Source: Brasenia schreberi (Eukaryota; Streptophyta; Magnoliopsida; Nymphaeales; Cabombaceae). Taken from it: a stretch of 64,000 nt of DNA. The position numbers were made by a program, and so were the translations under genes. Shown here in pieces: positions 1 to 12,799 of the stretch. The notes below the pieces were generated by a model, which ran no database searches, was not told where the DNA came from, and saw only the letters and a list, made by a program, of their open reading frames with translations. Where the stretch lies: NCBI GenBank assembly GCA_036023115.1, contig JAYKKT010000046.1, forward strand, positions 2,368,501 through 2,432,500, in the 5' to 3' direction. Every line of letters begins with the position of its first letter. Positions within the stretch are counted from its first letter, which is position 1.

Positions 1-3000
1 CTTTCACATAACGAAGTATTTTGTATATATCAATTGGTATATCTACTCAACTTAAATACAACAAGTACAATATTTGATCATGTAAAGTTAGTTAGATACA
101 ACAAACTATCGACAATATGAAAATATCATAGTTGAAACAAAGAAATACCACTTTCATTCTTATATAAAGCCTTAGATAAATCATATAAGGTTTTAACAGG
201 TCTATAGTTTGTATATCCAAATCTCTCTAAAACTTTCTCAAACATAATCAAACTAAGAGATTACTATACTATCAGTAGATCTTGTAATTTTAAGACATAA
301 AATCACATCAGCCACACTCATGTCCTTTATCTCAAACTTACTACATAAGAATGACTTTGTATCATTTACTATTCTAATATCATAACCAAACAATAATATA
401 TCATCTACATAGAAACAAAATGACGAATGCATTATTTATCGACTTGCAATAGACACACTTATCATAATCATTAGAAACGAAATCAAAAGATGATATCGCA
501 TAATCAAACTTTTCATGTCATTGTTTAGGGGCTTGTTTCAAACCATATAATGATTTAACAAGTTTACACACCTTACACTCATTCTCACGAGTTACAAATC
601 CCTCTAATTGATTCATATAAATTTTCTCATGAAGGTCACCATGGATGGATTGTGAGGTCATATATGAACGTTAATGCTATAAACACTCGGATGGTGACAT
701 CCAAGAAACTAGGAAATATGCATCAAAGTAATTTATTCCTTCTTTTTGTGTGTATCCCTTAGCAACTAACTTAGTCTTGTACTTGTTGATTGTTTCGTCT
801 GCATTCATTTTCTTCTTAAAGATTTACTTGCAACCCATATTAGAACAACTAGGGAGCAAGTTCATCAATTCCTAAGTATCATTAGAGAGAATTGACTGGA
901 TTTCATTGTTAGTGGTTTCCTTCCAAAACTTAACTTCGGGTGAGGTCATAGCCTAATAAAAGGTGATAAGATCATCTTCGACATTGAAAGTAACAAAGTC
1001 ACTTCCAAAAGTCCTTTGATATCATAGGTCATTTACTTTTCCTTCGTTCGATAACTTCCTTAGAGTCATCTTATCTGCAAACAACACAATCAGGATCACC
1101 TCTACATTTGTCATCATTTTCATATGATCAAGAATGAAACTAGTAGTATAGTCAAAATCTCTATAAGATATATTTTGGGAAACTCCAAATTTTATGAGAA
1201 ACACATTCTCAAACGATGTAGCATCATGAACTCAACATTGTGTTGACATTTATATTACAAACATTAAATTTAATGATAAAAAATCTATACGCATAGTTTG
1301 TCTCTACATAATCCAGAAATATAGCATATACTGTTTTAGGTCCTAATTTCTTTATCTTGTGATCTTATGAGTACTTTCGCAAGACACTCCCATACTTTAT
1401 TTGATACTGGTCTTTCGACCCTTTTAAAGCTCAAATGGACTACTTTCCTTATGTTTATGAGAAACTATTCAGAATATGGTAGATAGGTAATCACACATTA
1501 AGCATACACAGGATTTTATTCTTCGGTTTAGTTATTCCATTTGATTGGAGAGAATACAAAGTAGTAATCTCATGAATAATACCATTGTTTTGATACTATT
1601 ATTGAAAATATTTGAGGTATACTCTCCTCCCTTATCAGACTTTAATCGTTTAAATACATTGTTTTTGAATTTGTACTTTATTTCTAAATATTGAAATCTT
1701 TTCTAAAGTTTATCTTTACTTTTAAGCAAGTAAATGTAACAGTATGTAATGCAATCATAAATAAACGTTATAAAATATATTTTGTTATCCCTTGTAGTCA
1801 TTCCACTGAATTCACAAATATCAGTGTACACCAAATCTAAAATCTCGAATTTCCTTTGAACTGTATGAAAATTTTTTATAGGTTACTTCGCTTGCACACA
1901 TATACTATATTTTTGTTTTCTATTTATAACAATCTTAGATATAAGGTTTAAATTCATTATTCTTTTCATAGAATCAAAGTTTACATGACCCAATATAGCA
2001 TATCATACATTAGATGATTCAACATTATACACAAAAGAAGATTAAGCAGAAGTAGAAATTTTATTATCATTAAAATTTATACAAAAATCAATAATTGGTT
2101 CTACATGAATTTTAAAGAGATCCTATACATCATACAAATAGCCCTTCCTAAAGAAATACCTTATACTAAGTCGTGTAATGACGATTTTATTACATTTGCA
2201 TTCTAACCTTAATCCATCTCTAATTAAAATAGAACCATTGAGGATATTACGACAAATCATTGGAATGTTCCCTGAAGAGTTAGAATATTTTTCGACAAAA
2301 ACTTAAAGTTTACATGTCCTTGACTTCAACAGTCGAATGATCCTCCAAAGTTACAATTCTCTCACAAATGGCCTAATAAAACACAAACATACACTGGTAA
2401 GCACAAATGTACACAATGTCTACAATCTAGTAATATGACTTATAAATAAAAAGAAAATGGAGTTTAAGGGATAAATACTTGTCACTAGTAGGAGCAATGG
2501 TTATCATCATATTATCCATAGCTCATTCAGTGGTCGTAGGTTTATTGGCTTTATTTTAGGGATTGTCTCTCGCCTAATGTCCAACCTGACCGTAAAGTCA
2601 GCACAGTTTATTTTTTTGTTACGTTTGGATCTTTGCCTTTCATTTATGCTTTATGATCACTATGATATTTCCTTCTGACTGTGAGGTTAACCCTAAGGAT
2701 GTTATCAAGAGGCATAACAGGTTTATAACTTCTATGCTCTTCTTTTATTATTATGTCTAAAATAAAATCATCAATGGTCATCTTATCCTTCTTATGCTTG
2801 AGATCTAAGTTAAACCTTCTGAGATTTATAAAATTTCTGAATAATAGACATAACAATAAACTTATCAAGAAACTTCATCTTGGCTTCCTTGAGACCATGG
2901 TATAAAAATTGAAACTCGTGAGTATGTTCTGTCACAAATTTCTCCTTTACCATTTGATACTTAAAAAACTTAGCCACAAAATATTTTTCAAAATCGATAT

Positions 3001-3180
3001 CTTCAATATTGTATTTTCGATCTAAGGCAACCCACAGATCTTTCACTGTCATAGAAGGAGAAGAACTATAAATTAAATAAAATATTTGACAGTGACGATA
3101 AAATACAACAGCGACACAAGGTATCCTTTTATTTCTACTCGACGATTTTATCCAAGATTCTAGGATCAATATGATCGGGC
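1..3180 (-). mobile_element. Decayed Ty1/copia retrotransposon body (pol to gag)
   Basis: Read on the minus strand, about 540-650 encodes a copia reverse-transcriptase stretch with the family motif SLYGLKQAP, and about 387-412 encodes the YVDD catalytic box, which is reached only after a frameshift. Further along the minus strand, 2644-3169 holds gag-like reading frames (KDLWVALDRKY is typical of the copia gag domain). The order gag, then pol towards low coordinates, fits a copia element running off the left edge of the window. Frameshifts and stops are frequent, so it is long dead. Integrase between the two blocks is too worn for me to place motifs. Confidence 0.75.
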
Positions 3181-4019
3181 TGGGGATAACTTAACTCGAT
3201 GTACAAATAGAACCCTAACATAGTTAACCAAATTTTTCGTTCACTGTTGTCAGTGTTTAACATAGAGACTGACAAACTTTTCAAGCATCACGATCAAGTC
3301 AACCTTATGTCGGAGGGTAGGAGTCATAGATATGTTTACTATGAAAAATGATGATTTCTCTAAAATTGTTGTAAAATCCATAAAAATACATGCATAATAA
3401 CCCAATGTGCAACAAATATAAACATGCCTCAATCAACAATAATCGCAAATCCAAAGTAAGTAATAAATAAACTGTACAAAAAATAAAAACAAAAGCAATA
3501 ATAAAACGCACAACTCAAAAGACACGTATCTCAGTTCGAGTCAACCTTGACCACGTCTCAATCGCCTATGACTAATGAGAAAAGGTGCAAGAAACAACCA
3601 TACCGTAGATCAAGAGAGAAATCACATGTCTTGTAGGTTGTTGTGGTGGACCATGGATCGTAAATCCAATCTAAACAACGCACTTCTCCGTTTCGTAACC
3701 GTTTTCGCATACACTTTTGACCGTTAGATTAAAAGTTTTTCGTGTAAAAAGATAGACCGAAGACAATTCTCAAGCTCATGCCCGACCCAACACACATGTA
3801 TGTACTGTCTAACATGTCCTTCCCAAGCTCTTTGAATCAAAATTCATGAGCTATCAACTATATAAAAGGATACGTGTTTGTCTCGTTATTGAATATGAGA
3901 GTAAACTTTTGTCTCCTCTTGGTCATCACATAAGTCCCTCACACATGACTTTTACATTTTAGGACTTTCATTATATCAATGATCAATGATCCATCAATTG
4001 AATATTTGGGATATCAACA
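3181..4019 (-). other. Probable 5' LTR and leader of the copia relic
   Basis: This 840-bp stretch lies upstream, on the minus strand, of the gag-like frames. Its outer edge at 4019 reads TGTTGATATCCC on the minus strand, a plausible TG-starting LTR boundary. I could not find a second LTR (it would lie left of the window) or a clear primer-binding site, so the inner boundary is unknown and the call is by position. Confidence 0.35.
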
Positions 4020-5408
4020 GGAATTAAATGTTATTAATATACCTGAGTTTAATTAACCCAACTTAATTAACATTAAATCCAACATATTTAAGCATGGATA
4101 AGTGTGTGTATGGACTCTTTCTCTATGTATACGTATAGAACCAGAAAATAACAAGAACAGCAGAGCTAGAAAGGATTAATAGATTACACAAGGTACATTG
4201 AAAAGGAAAATTTACCATTGTCAAAGTAGCAAAGACAAACCTGTCCAATTTGACAGAAACAAAACATACAATTCGGACCATCAGGATTCGACAAAAAACA
4301 AGATGATCATAGGTCCATCGTGGAGTGAAGTTCCATAAGATTTTATGTACACCACAAACAAAAGCACATGCACGAACATGTTATACACCCAGCACCAACC
4401 CAAAGGTCAAATGTCATCCTCCTGCTTCAGCCAGCGGCTACTTCCATCCTCGCAGAGTTTCAGGCCAGAAATCGATACCTTGAAAAATATAACAGAACAA
4501 ACCAGAATCAGAAAATGGTAATCATGATTATCATGGCAATGATAGTCATGTGATGTGATGAATCAGGATAGAGCTTATCCGCCATGTGATGCATGGTCCT
4601 GTTCCTTTTCTAATCTTCTGCTTAATGCAGAACCCAGAAGAAAATGACAGAAAAAATGAACAGGAGTAGGAGTTCTGAAAGATCATTGGCGGTATCCATA
4701 TCGAACCAATTGATCGACAATAAGATCTCCAAGGGCATAACAACAAATTTCCACAGAACCGTACCAGTGTTGCTGCATACGTGGAGAGAGACAGAGACAG
4801 AGACAGAGACAGAGAGAGGGAGAAACAGACAGAGATAAAGAGAGAGGAAGGGGGATAGAAAGAGAGGTGATTGTATTCCTCTACTAACCCACTGTTAAGT
4901 GTCAGCAGGACCTGCTGAGTGCTGATACAGAGGATCCTAGAAAAGGGGCTAGAGAGAGAGAGAGAGTCTTTGCGGACTTTGTGTGCTTGCTTCCACTAGC
5001 CACTTCTAAGGCTCTCCTGCATTGACTTCAGTCGGTTCTATGTGTATTAATTTTCTTGTTGCTGAAGCTGATGGTAGAAACACAAGCTCAGCTATTATGG
5101 CCACAATGTGCAGGATGTTCTTCTTATCAGATTACTTTGTTATGATGGTGATTCAGTAAAGTGCACAATGCTTCGCTTGTGATCCTTGGTGATACATGTG
5201 CTCTTATTTCTCACCAAAGAGTAATGTATCATTCATTGTCTTCAGATTTTCATGGATTCAGAAATATTGAAAAGATTCAAGTTTATTCCCCAGCTGTGAC
5301 TATAGTCCTTTCCTTAATCTCCCACGTAACTGAGGTCCATTGCCATATAGCAATCTTAATACGTTTCACGCTACCATGGTAAATAAAGCTCGTATATTCA
5401 TAATTTCA
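4020..5408. other. Intergenic, no gene recognised; GA-rich microsatellites
   Basis: Short open frames here show no family motif. Imperfect (GAGACA)n and (GA)n runs occur around 4783-4860 and 4950-4967. I see no splice-site-flanked coding block or RNA gene. Confidence 0.5.
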
Positions 5409-5541
5409 TACTACTCACTGTCTGATCTTAACACGATTGTACTACACAATGCAACTCATGAAGGAAAAAACAGTAAGTGAAGGCCTCATATGTTTCCATC
5501 AAAGTAAATCATACCATTCACATTTTACAGGATATTACTGA
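5409..5541 (+). repeat. Direct repeat, copy A
   Basis: This 133-bp block is repeated with a few substitutions and one small indel at 7621-7760. Shared landmarks are CACTGTCTGAT, AACACGATTGTACTACA and CATTCACATTTTACAGGATA. The two copies bracket the hAT-like insertion, but copy A lies about 280 bp outside its left end, so the repeat is older local duplication, not part of the transposon. Confidence 0.85.
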
Positions 5542-6097
5542 TCTCTTATATTTATACTGTTGAATTCTGATCTAGATTAGTTGTAATTGAAGTTTGCTGT
5601 ATTTTTCTGCTTTAATGGTCCTTTGTAGTCATGAAACTTAGTAGGGGTATAATGGTCATTCAAGTTATTTCCAGTATATAACCGGATGGACAGCCGTCCA
5701 TTGGGTACAGTGAAATAAAAACGAGAGAGAGAGAGGGAGAGCAGCGGCAGGCCAAGGAAGCAAAACTGCACCTAGATCTCATATTTCTATAGTTGTTTCA
5801 AATCTTCATAGTTTATGGAATATTCAACACTATGTTATCAATAGCGCGCTATAGCGGGTAGCCCTTAGCAAGCGACCCGCCAAAACAATATTAGCACCGC
5901 AAACAGTGCCATAGCAGGCCGCTATAGCGGTCCGCTATGGCGCTGTAAGCGGACACATTAGAATCAATAGATTGGATCGGGTCGATCCAGATCGACCCGA
6001 CCCAAATGATATAAAGCCCTAACTCCTTGCATCTCGCACCTCTCCCTCTCCCTCTCTGTGCCACTCCCGCTATTGCAGATAGTTCGTTCACCCGTTA

Positions 6098-6427
6098 TCG
6101 GTCAATGACGATGTTGCAGTCCTCAACATCGCCGTACTTGGTGAAGGTGGAAGGTAAGCGGCACCAAGGGACGTCCCAACCGATCCCGTAGACGAAGATC
6201 TTCCGGTGGGCTATGTCCTTACTGGCGATGCGACTGATTTCGGCGACAAGGGACTCGTCGTGGCAGGCGGTGTCGCAGATGAGATCGATGAGATGATCCT
6301 TCGACAAGGCATCCAAGATCCTCTAGATCGGTGATTCTTGCTGCTGCTCGGATGCCTCATCTTGTTGTTTCTGCTGCTGAGGTTGTGGATCGGCCTTCTT
6401 CTTATTAAGCTTCCTCTTCTTCAACAT
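6098..6427 (-). pseudogene. Captured 5' fragment of a UBA2-like RRM protein gene
   Basis: From an ATG at 6427 the minus strand encodes a Lys-rich start (MLKKRKLNKKK), a Gln-rich stretch, then the UBA2-type block DALSKDHLIDLIC followed by AHRKIFVYGIGWD, the start of the first RNA-recognition motif, and ends at EDCNIVIDR. UBA2 proteins are plant nuclear hnRNP-like proteins that bind UBP1 and mRNA 3' ends. Here codon 35 is TAG (6323-6325), the frame stops at 6095, and the rest of the first RRM and all of the second are missing. The fragment lies wholly inside the hAT-like element, so it reads as a captured, broken exon. The family call rests on motif recognition and is fairly secure; function is very unlikely. 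Confidence 0.75.
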
Positions 6428-7282
6428 GGCGAAACCACCCTCCGGAGTTTCTGGTCACTAGGGTTAGGGTTTAAAGGGATCCTCTATTTCCCGCTCGCTT
6501 ACTCGCAGCGAACGAATTTCTTTATACAGTTGTGAGCATTGTTCGTCTGTGTCCCGCTATAGCGATCATCCCTTTGAGAGGGTTCAATTGTGTGATTTAG
6601 AAGCTGGCAGCGTCCCGGAGCCCTCCATCTTCTCTTAGCCACACTTAATCGCCCTATTCTTTCATCAAATCACATATATATATATATATGTGAATTATTA
6701 TGTTCCACTTTAGAGATTCTCATCTCTCGTTAATGCTGCTCTACACAACCTATTATGCATTTTTTTAAAATGAAATTCTATCTTTGTTGGAAAAAAGAAA
6801 TCCTCTAGGCACTAGAATTATCTTGGTTTCACTGAGTTGAACAATCTCACTCAATCCTTCTGTTCTCACTTCACACCCATTAAAATAGGCGAGTGCAGCT
6901 ATTTTGCTGCCTGGATTCAGTTTTTATCTAAAGAAATATGGTTAATGCCTTTTTTTCCGCTCTTAGTTATGTAGACCAACTTTGATAAAAGGATGTAAAG
7001 AAGGCAAAAGAATCACTGACTCTTAGGTCTATCTAGGTGCTATCTATTGCCTTAATCACTCATTTTTTAACTGGAATAGTTTTCTTGTGCTTTGAACTGG
7101 AATTTGTCATAGGTCTCTCTTTCTCAGGTGACTCTCTCTTTCTCAACAAAGATATTACTCGAGCAGATAATGACTAGGTATGCTCCCTTCTCTTCAATTC
7201 GTTGTTCGTTCATGGTTGTCCTATTACTCAAATTTTTAATGCATATGACATGTAATTCTGTAGTTTAACATTCGTTGGATTC

Positions 7283-7354
7283 TTCTACTTGTGCAAGTAT
7301 CATGTGTTCTTGAGACTGTTCTACTTGTGCAAGTATCATGTGTTCTTGAGACTG
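7283..7354 (+). repeat. 36-bp tandem duplication
   Basis: Two adjacent, identical 36-bp units begin at 7283 and 7319, each starting TTCTACTTGTGCAAGTATC. They lie inside the hAT-like element and are probably a recent slippage or repair product. Confidence 0.9.
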
Positions 7355-7620
7355 TTGGTAGGTGCTAGTGCTACCATGCTTGATTAGTTATTGTAGCTGA
7401 TGTGTTATTATCTATTCATGGCAATAATCTACTTAAGATCTTGACATCTTTTAGAAATTAGAGAACCCATTATATATATATATATATATATATAATTTTT
7501 TAATCATAACTAAAAGTGTACCGCTAAATCCGCTATATCCCCCCTATATCCCCGCTACCGCTATATCAGGGTCGACCGCTAACAACCTGCTAACCGCTAT
7601 CGATAACATAGATTCAACAC

Positions 7621-7760
7621 ATACTACCCACTGTCTGATATTAACACGATTGTACTACATAGTACATAATGCAACTCATGAAGGGAAAACAGTAAGCAAA
7701 GACCTTGTATGTTTCGGTCAAAGTAAATCATACCATTCACATTTTACAGGATACTACTGA
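7621..7760 (+). repeat. Direct repeat, copy B
   Basis: Partner of 5409-5541, starting directly next to the right target duplication of the hAT-like element. It has about 8 extra bases (TAGTACAT) compared with copy A. Confidence 0.85.
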
Positions 7761-8136
7761 ACAAATATTGGATCTAACACACTGAATATTCTCTTATGAA
7801 TGCATATGTAATGTAAATCTTTAGGTCATGTTTGTTTCATTTGCTTCTTCCTTTTTCACGTTGAATGTTGAAACTCTGTCCAGAGTTGAAAATATAAAAC
7901 CATTAGATAAACCTGATAGGGCTACTTCATATGAAATGAGGCCGTTTCATGATGAAATGGACATGCACTTAGAGACATTCTAGTTGCCAAGGTCATAGAA
8001 CAGCCTCATATTATGGAATCTACCACCTCTCAAAGATAATGACACGCTACATCATAGAACGATGGACCTGGTAATTTATTACCAAAGAGGTCATTGTAAA
8101 CAGAAAACAGAAAACTAGGCAATGAGCCTTTACCTT

Positions 8137-11100
8137 TCATTCACAAGCAATCTTGGTATCAAAGCTGCTGAGGCATATCGCAAAAGCCTGAAAAGCAGAA
8201 AGAGGATATCTATAATCCATTGTAAATGAGTCCTTCGCCACTTTCCCAAACTGCAGTAGAACCTTATCATGCTCATGGCCCCCTTGCGTGTTTTCAGGTG
8301 CTGCAACAAGCTGGAAGTTCTTCACAGAAGCAACAGTAACACGTCCACGAAAATTCAAGCACCAACACTGAAGCTGTTCATGCCACCTTGGTGCCTTATT
8401 TTTCAATATCAACCTCCCATCTTTTCCACCATTTCGACTGGATAATAACCCCGAGGATGAACTTTCTGAGACAGTGGACTTGGATTGGGAAAAGGAATAA
8501 GATGAAAATGAATCAAGGCTATTGAGAAGAAATTCCGTCTGTGTTGGAGCAACTCCTCCAGGTTCAACTGCACTTGCTGGGATGGCATCCATCGCACAAA
8601 GCATTCTCCTTGGGCCCCTGGTTTGGATACCGAACATGTAAAATGTTTCATGATACTAACTAATAGCACTAAATCAGCATTAACAGAAAACAAAAGGAAA
8701 AGGAAACAATGAGACATTTCAAACCAATAATAAGCGAGATTCTAGAAAACCCTTGTTCATTTTATGCTCCTATGAGGATAAAAAGGTAGAAATTAGATGC
8801 TTCAACTATGAAAACTGCATTATCACAATTGGACATGACTATGAGGATGTACACTAATTACAATTAGAACTTCCACTAATAATGAGTATAGTGGGCGCTC
8901 CTTTGTCTGGCAGGCAACTATAAGCCTAATTAGCAATTTCACTCCGTAGGCATGAACCATTTGCAGATAACCATCATCTTATCATCTTTTAAGCATAGTT
9001 GAAGCAATAAATGCAACCACAGCAAGAACTAATTTCATTAAAGCAAGTCAAAGAGAAAGAAATGCCAATATTGATGACCAGGAGCCGCTACACAGCTTTA
9101 TGAGAATCACATAAATTTAATAATTAGAGATCCTTCGGTCTCACAGACAACAATAATCACAAGAATGCATCAACAATTTGTAGATGATCTTACTAACATA
9201 AAGGAAAGAATGCCCCGACAAATATGGAAATTGGGCTCATACCTGGAACCAAGGACATTCAGCTCATAAGAAATATGTGCAACAGTGTAGTTTCCTGCAG
9301 GAACTCTCGGAGAGACTTGCTTTAAACCAACCCAGTGGGTTGAGTGTTTCTTCACTACAGCTCCAGGATGAGGTGGTTGGGCATCATACACAGTAAACTT
9401 TGTGCCCAAGAAGTTTGATCTACCAAAAGTAAATGAAGAGATAAGGTTAACATCAAGAAAGGTTTAGAATTGATAACATATGTAGATATGGTAGACCGTA
9501 TAACAAAATACAGAAAAAGAAGCAGACATCTTTTTTCAAATAATTTTAGCTGAGGTCGCTTCTTAGTGCATGTGCAAGCAGTGACGTGCATGCACATGGG
9601 TTTTGTACAAAATACTTGCACAATACAAACAGAATGGCCTCACAACGACCCATTGCTTTGCTAAAAACTCTACTGGTGTAGGCTAAAGAAAAGAAAAAAC
9701 ACTCACATATGGAGCTAATACCCATTGACAATTGAGCCAATGTCTAGAATCTGATAAATACAAATACTCAGATAGAAACATTTTTTTGACAACACTCATC
9801 AAACCAAAACCAGAATGGAGACTTTTTGTTAGATGGGGTACTTTTTTTGTTAGCTTCTGAATTTCTTCAATCATATCAAAGTCATGGTACAAGTGGTATG
9901 AGAACAAGAACTTGGAATAAAATAAGAAACAATATTTCAGGCCTATAAGGCTCATGGTCATAGTTCTTAGGCTTCACCACAGGGATTTGTGATAACTAGG
10001 GCTTACCTCAACTTCCCTATGTAAGTCCCACTTCCCTTCGACATGTCACCGGCATCTAAAGAGATGATGTAGTTTGTATGAGTTGGTCGCCGCATCCTGC
10101 GTGCCGCAAGAAGGAACTTCCCATTTTCTGCCAATGCTGCAAGAAGAAAAGTCAAGGCATTAAACTACAGAACCACAAATTATTTTGTCAGTATATACAG
10201 GGCATTTAAAATTTTAAACTAACAACTGCATCAAATCTTAGAAAGGAAAAACTCTAGGTTACAAGGAAAAACTGAAACTAAATAAACTAATAGCAAGAGC
10301 ACAGTACAAGATGTCTGTGAATAATAACAGTATACTATACATCCCATTGGAAATCAAATAATGGATGAAGCACCTATCCCAGTTGTATTATTCTCTAAGA
10401 AAATCCATTTTTGAAGTTTATTGATAACAATGGATACTAATCAACGTGGAGGAAATTTTGTTATCGGTGGAATATATTTAAATCTTCAACTAAATTTCTT
10501 CCTATGCAAGATTAATTAATAGGAGAATATCAAAGTTTCTTAGTTCAGCTTGCCAAAAAATCGAATAGGAAACTTCAATTTGAACCTTAGACAGCGTTCT
10601 TAGTTAAGCCAAGAAGCCAAAACAAGAAAAAAACAGCTGGCCTTATCAATGATCAAGACAGCCAGTAAACAAGTAGTTAACACCAACAAAGTCTTAGCAA
10701 CTCACCTTGAGTAAGACCAAGGTAAAGATGATAGGTATGTGCAACACGGTCCCTTTTTATGTAACATTGCACAAGAGGGTCTCTTGGGCCTGGCTGTAAA
10801 GCGTAAAAACACAAATTTATGAGAAAATATAGAAGTGGAAGCAATGACATATGACAAACAGCACTTCATCATAACCTCTTTGATGCGTATCTGTACTTCA
10901 CGCTTGATTTTCTAAACATAGCATTGCCCAACATTTGATATATAAAAAGCATTGGACACAAAATGATTACTCTTAAAACTACGGTTTAGACAAATGCAGA
11001 TCACCGAGTGAACCAACATTACACACGCATTTAATATGTGTCCTGAGCCCTCGATGAGTTTAGGTAAAGCACTTGAAGCAATCAAAAGCGACAATCCGCA

Positions 11101-11585
11101 CAAAAACTTCAACCATATAAGTAACGTCATCATTATCCTTAACCTCTGACATGCCAACCCAATGGAACAGCACGAATATCACATACTTTAATAAGAAATA
11201 CAGAATTGAGGAGCCAACAGACCTGCTTCAAGGAGATTGGAAACGTTAGCTTCCCAGAAATCTCAGGCGTCTTCACCACTTCCTTTGTGATCTCCCTCCA
11301 ACTCTTGCAAACACCAGCGCAGGCGATCACATGCTTTCTCGGAGGCCATGTATTCTCGGATTCATCAATCCTCAAAATTACATCCAGTAGAAGCTCAGTG
11401 GGCATGTTTGCCCAACAGCTCTGCTTTTCGTCATCGTTCACCTCGTCGGCAGCATCTGTATCGAATCTATGGTGCACACTTTGTGATCTAGACCTTGACC
11501 CATCTCCGAACTTTCCTTCAGATCCCTTCTTAGACATGATGCCTATTTCACCTTTCATTTCTTGAATCAAACTCTTAAAACGCAT
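8137..11585 (-). CDS. TLP: Tubby-like F-box protein, five exons, complete
   Basis: Coding exons on the minus strand are 11585-11223, 10793-10706, 10136-10007, 9419-9243 and 8617-8137, all with GT/AG introns and matching phases. They give a 412-residue protein, the usual length for plant Tubby-like proteins. Residues ~57-112 are an F-box ([21 protein letters not shown]), which would dock to SKP1 in an SCF ubiquitin ligase. Residues ~122-412 are the Tubby domain: [15 protein letters not shown], then [11 protein letters not shown] at 196-206, [20 protein letters not shown] with the [10 protein letters not shown] signature, and the C-terminal signature [15 protein letters not shown]. In this family the Tubby domain tethers the protein to phosphoinositides at the plasma membrane, and members act in ABA and stress signalling. 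No lesion is visible. The ATG at 11585 is the first in frame and gives the family's short basic N-terminus. The exact paralogue cannot be assigned by eye. Confidence 0.95.
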
Positions 11586-12400
11586 TGCTCTATCCCTTCT
11601 TCCTCTCCCTCCTTAATCAATTTATTTCCGCACTAGAAAACGCCAAACGGCTTCAGTTTGATACATTTTTATAAGAATCCACAATGGCACGCCTATTTGT
11701 TGACACCAAATCATAAATATTCCCTTTCATCAAGTAGACAATCCTCTTCAAATCCCTTTGTCTATTTTGTTTGTCCCTATAGAGAAGAATACACGACACC
11801 GACAAATGACAGGCCGCAGAAAACAAACGTGGTTCGAGCTAATATATTCAGCAGGATCTTAATCTTCCCGAACCACGCCAGGAAACTCATCAATCTCCTT
11901 TCCGCATTGAAAAAACCTCGAAAGGCAGCTGCTTTCGGATTCTACGTTCCTTTGAAATGCTCAAATTGCAGATATTAAAGGAGAATCGCCAACAAAAGGC
12001 GATGCTTCCGTCAACCACAGCGTGGTAAGCCTAAAACGATTCTGAGGAAAAACGAAGAAGGCAGTCGAACAAACTCAGATCCCAAACTGAAAGCCTTTCG
12101 ATTTCATCCAAGACATCGTAAGAAGAAAACCCTTTACGTACCAGAATAACCACCCTGCCCCGAAACTCTATATTCTGCCGATGGATTAACGACCGGAAAT
12201 CTGTCACCATAAACCAAAATCCCACAGGGATCTCCAAACAAAGACAAGAAGAAGCTATGTCGCAGATATCCTTTCCGATTTTCTTAAGCTATTTCACCGA
12301 ACCCGTGATGGGATCGGAGCAGGATCGCAGATTCGGCATCGCTTCCATTTCATCTGAGGGAGAGGGAGAGGGAGAGGGAGAGGGAGAGGGAGGACCCAAA
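11586..12400 (-). promoter_or_regulatory. Upstream leader and promoter region of the Tubby-like gene
   Basis: This stretch immediately precedes the start codon and has no recognisable protein gene. At 12357-12393 the minus strand is a pure pyrimidine microsatellite of (CCCTCT) units, as often found in plant core promoters and 5' leaders. A 68-codon minus-strand frame at 12237-12031 could be an upstream ORF if the leader extends this far. I cannot place the transcription start. Confidence 0.4.
12357..12393 (+). repeat. (GAGAGG)n microsatellite
   Basis: About six GGGAGA-type units in a row, upstream of the Tubby-like gene. Confidence 0.9.
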
Positions 12401-12799
12401 ATAGAAGGGCTGTACCGCTGGTAGTAACAGGGTAGTATTGTAGTAACAGGGTAGAATGATCAATCATTGCTGCTTAAAAAAATAAATTATTGCTAATTAT
12501 CTTTTCTTTTTTTAGGGGATTAGTATATGGACAACCCCATCTACTATCTCGATACCCTTGATTTCAAAAATATCGAAACTATCCAATTTCACACCTCCTC
12601 GCACCCAATTTTGTCGTACCCTAAAAAATACTCATAACCGATATTTTTTTACATTTTAAGTCATTGTTGCTTTCATTAGCCGTTAAAGAATAAACAAATC
12701 TAATCATACAAACCTCACAAAAAATTTGGAAGAATTATAGAAAACAATTTCATTGATTTTAAGATTTTTCAATATTTTGAAAGATTTGTTTTTAGGTGT

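Larger units (their letters stand above)
5830..7611. mobile_element. hAT-like DNA transposon carrying a host-gene fragment
   Basis: The ends are inverted: CTATGTTATCAATAGCG at 5830 and its near-exact reverse complement ending at 7611 (one mismatch in 17). The 8-bp sequence ATTCAACA flanks both ends (5822-5829 and 7612-7619), as expected for a hAT target duplication. Both subterminal regions are GC-rich and crowded with TAGCGG or CCGCTA motifs, a common hAT feature. There is no transposase frame. The interior carries part of a UBA2-like gene, so this is a non-autonomous gene-carrying (Pack-type) element. A 9-bp duplication, which would suggest a Mutator-like element, is possible if the terminal C is counted in the target, but that makes the ends asymmetric. 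Confidence 0.75.

Noticed and set aside
5822..7619. Mutator-like Pack-MULE with 9-bp duplication
   Set aside because: Nine bases match only if the terminal C is counted in the target, which makes the inverted ends unequal; 8 bp with symmetric ends is simpler. Not fully excluded.
11206..11565. 119-codon plus-strand frame
   Set aside because: It is the antisense of the Tubby-like gene's first exon, which has strong family motifs on the minus strand.
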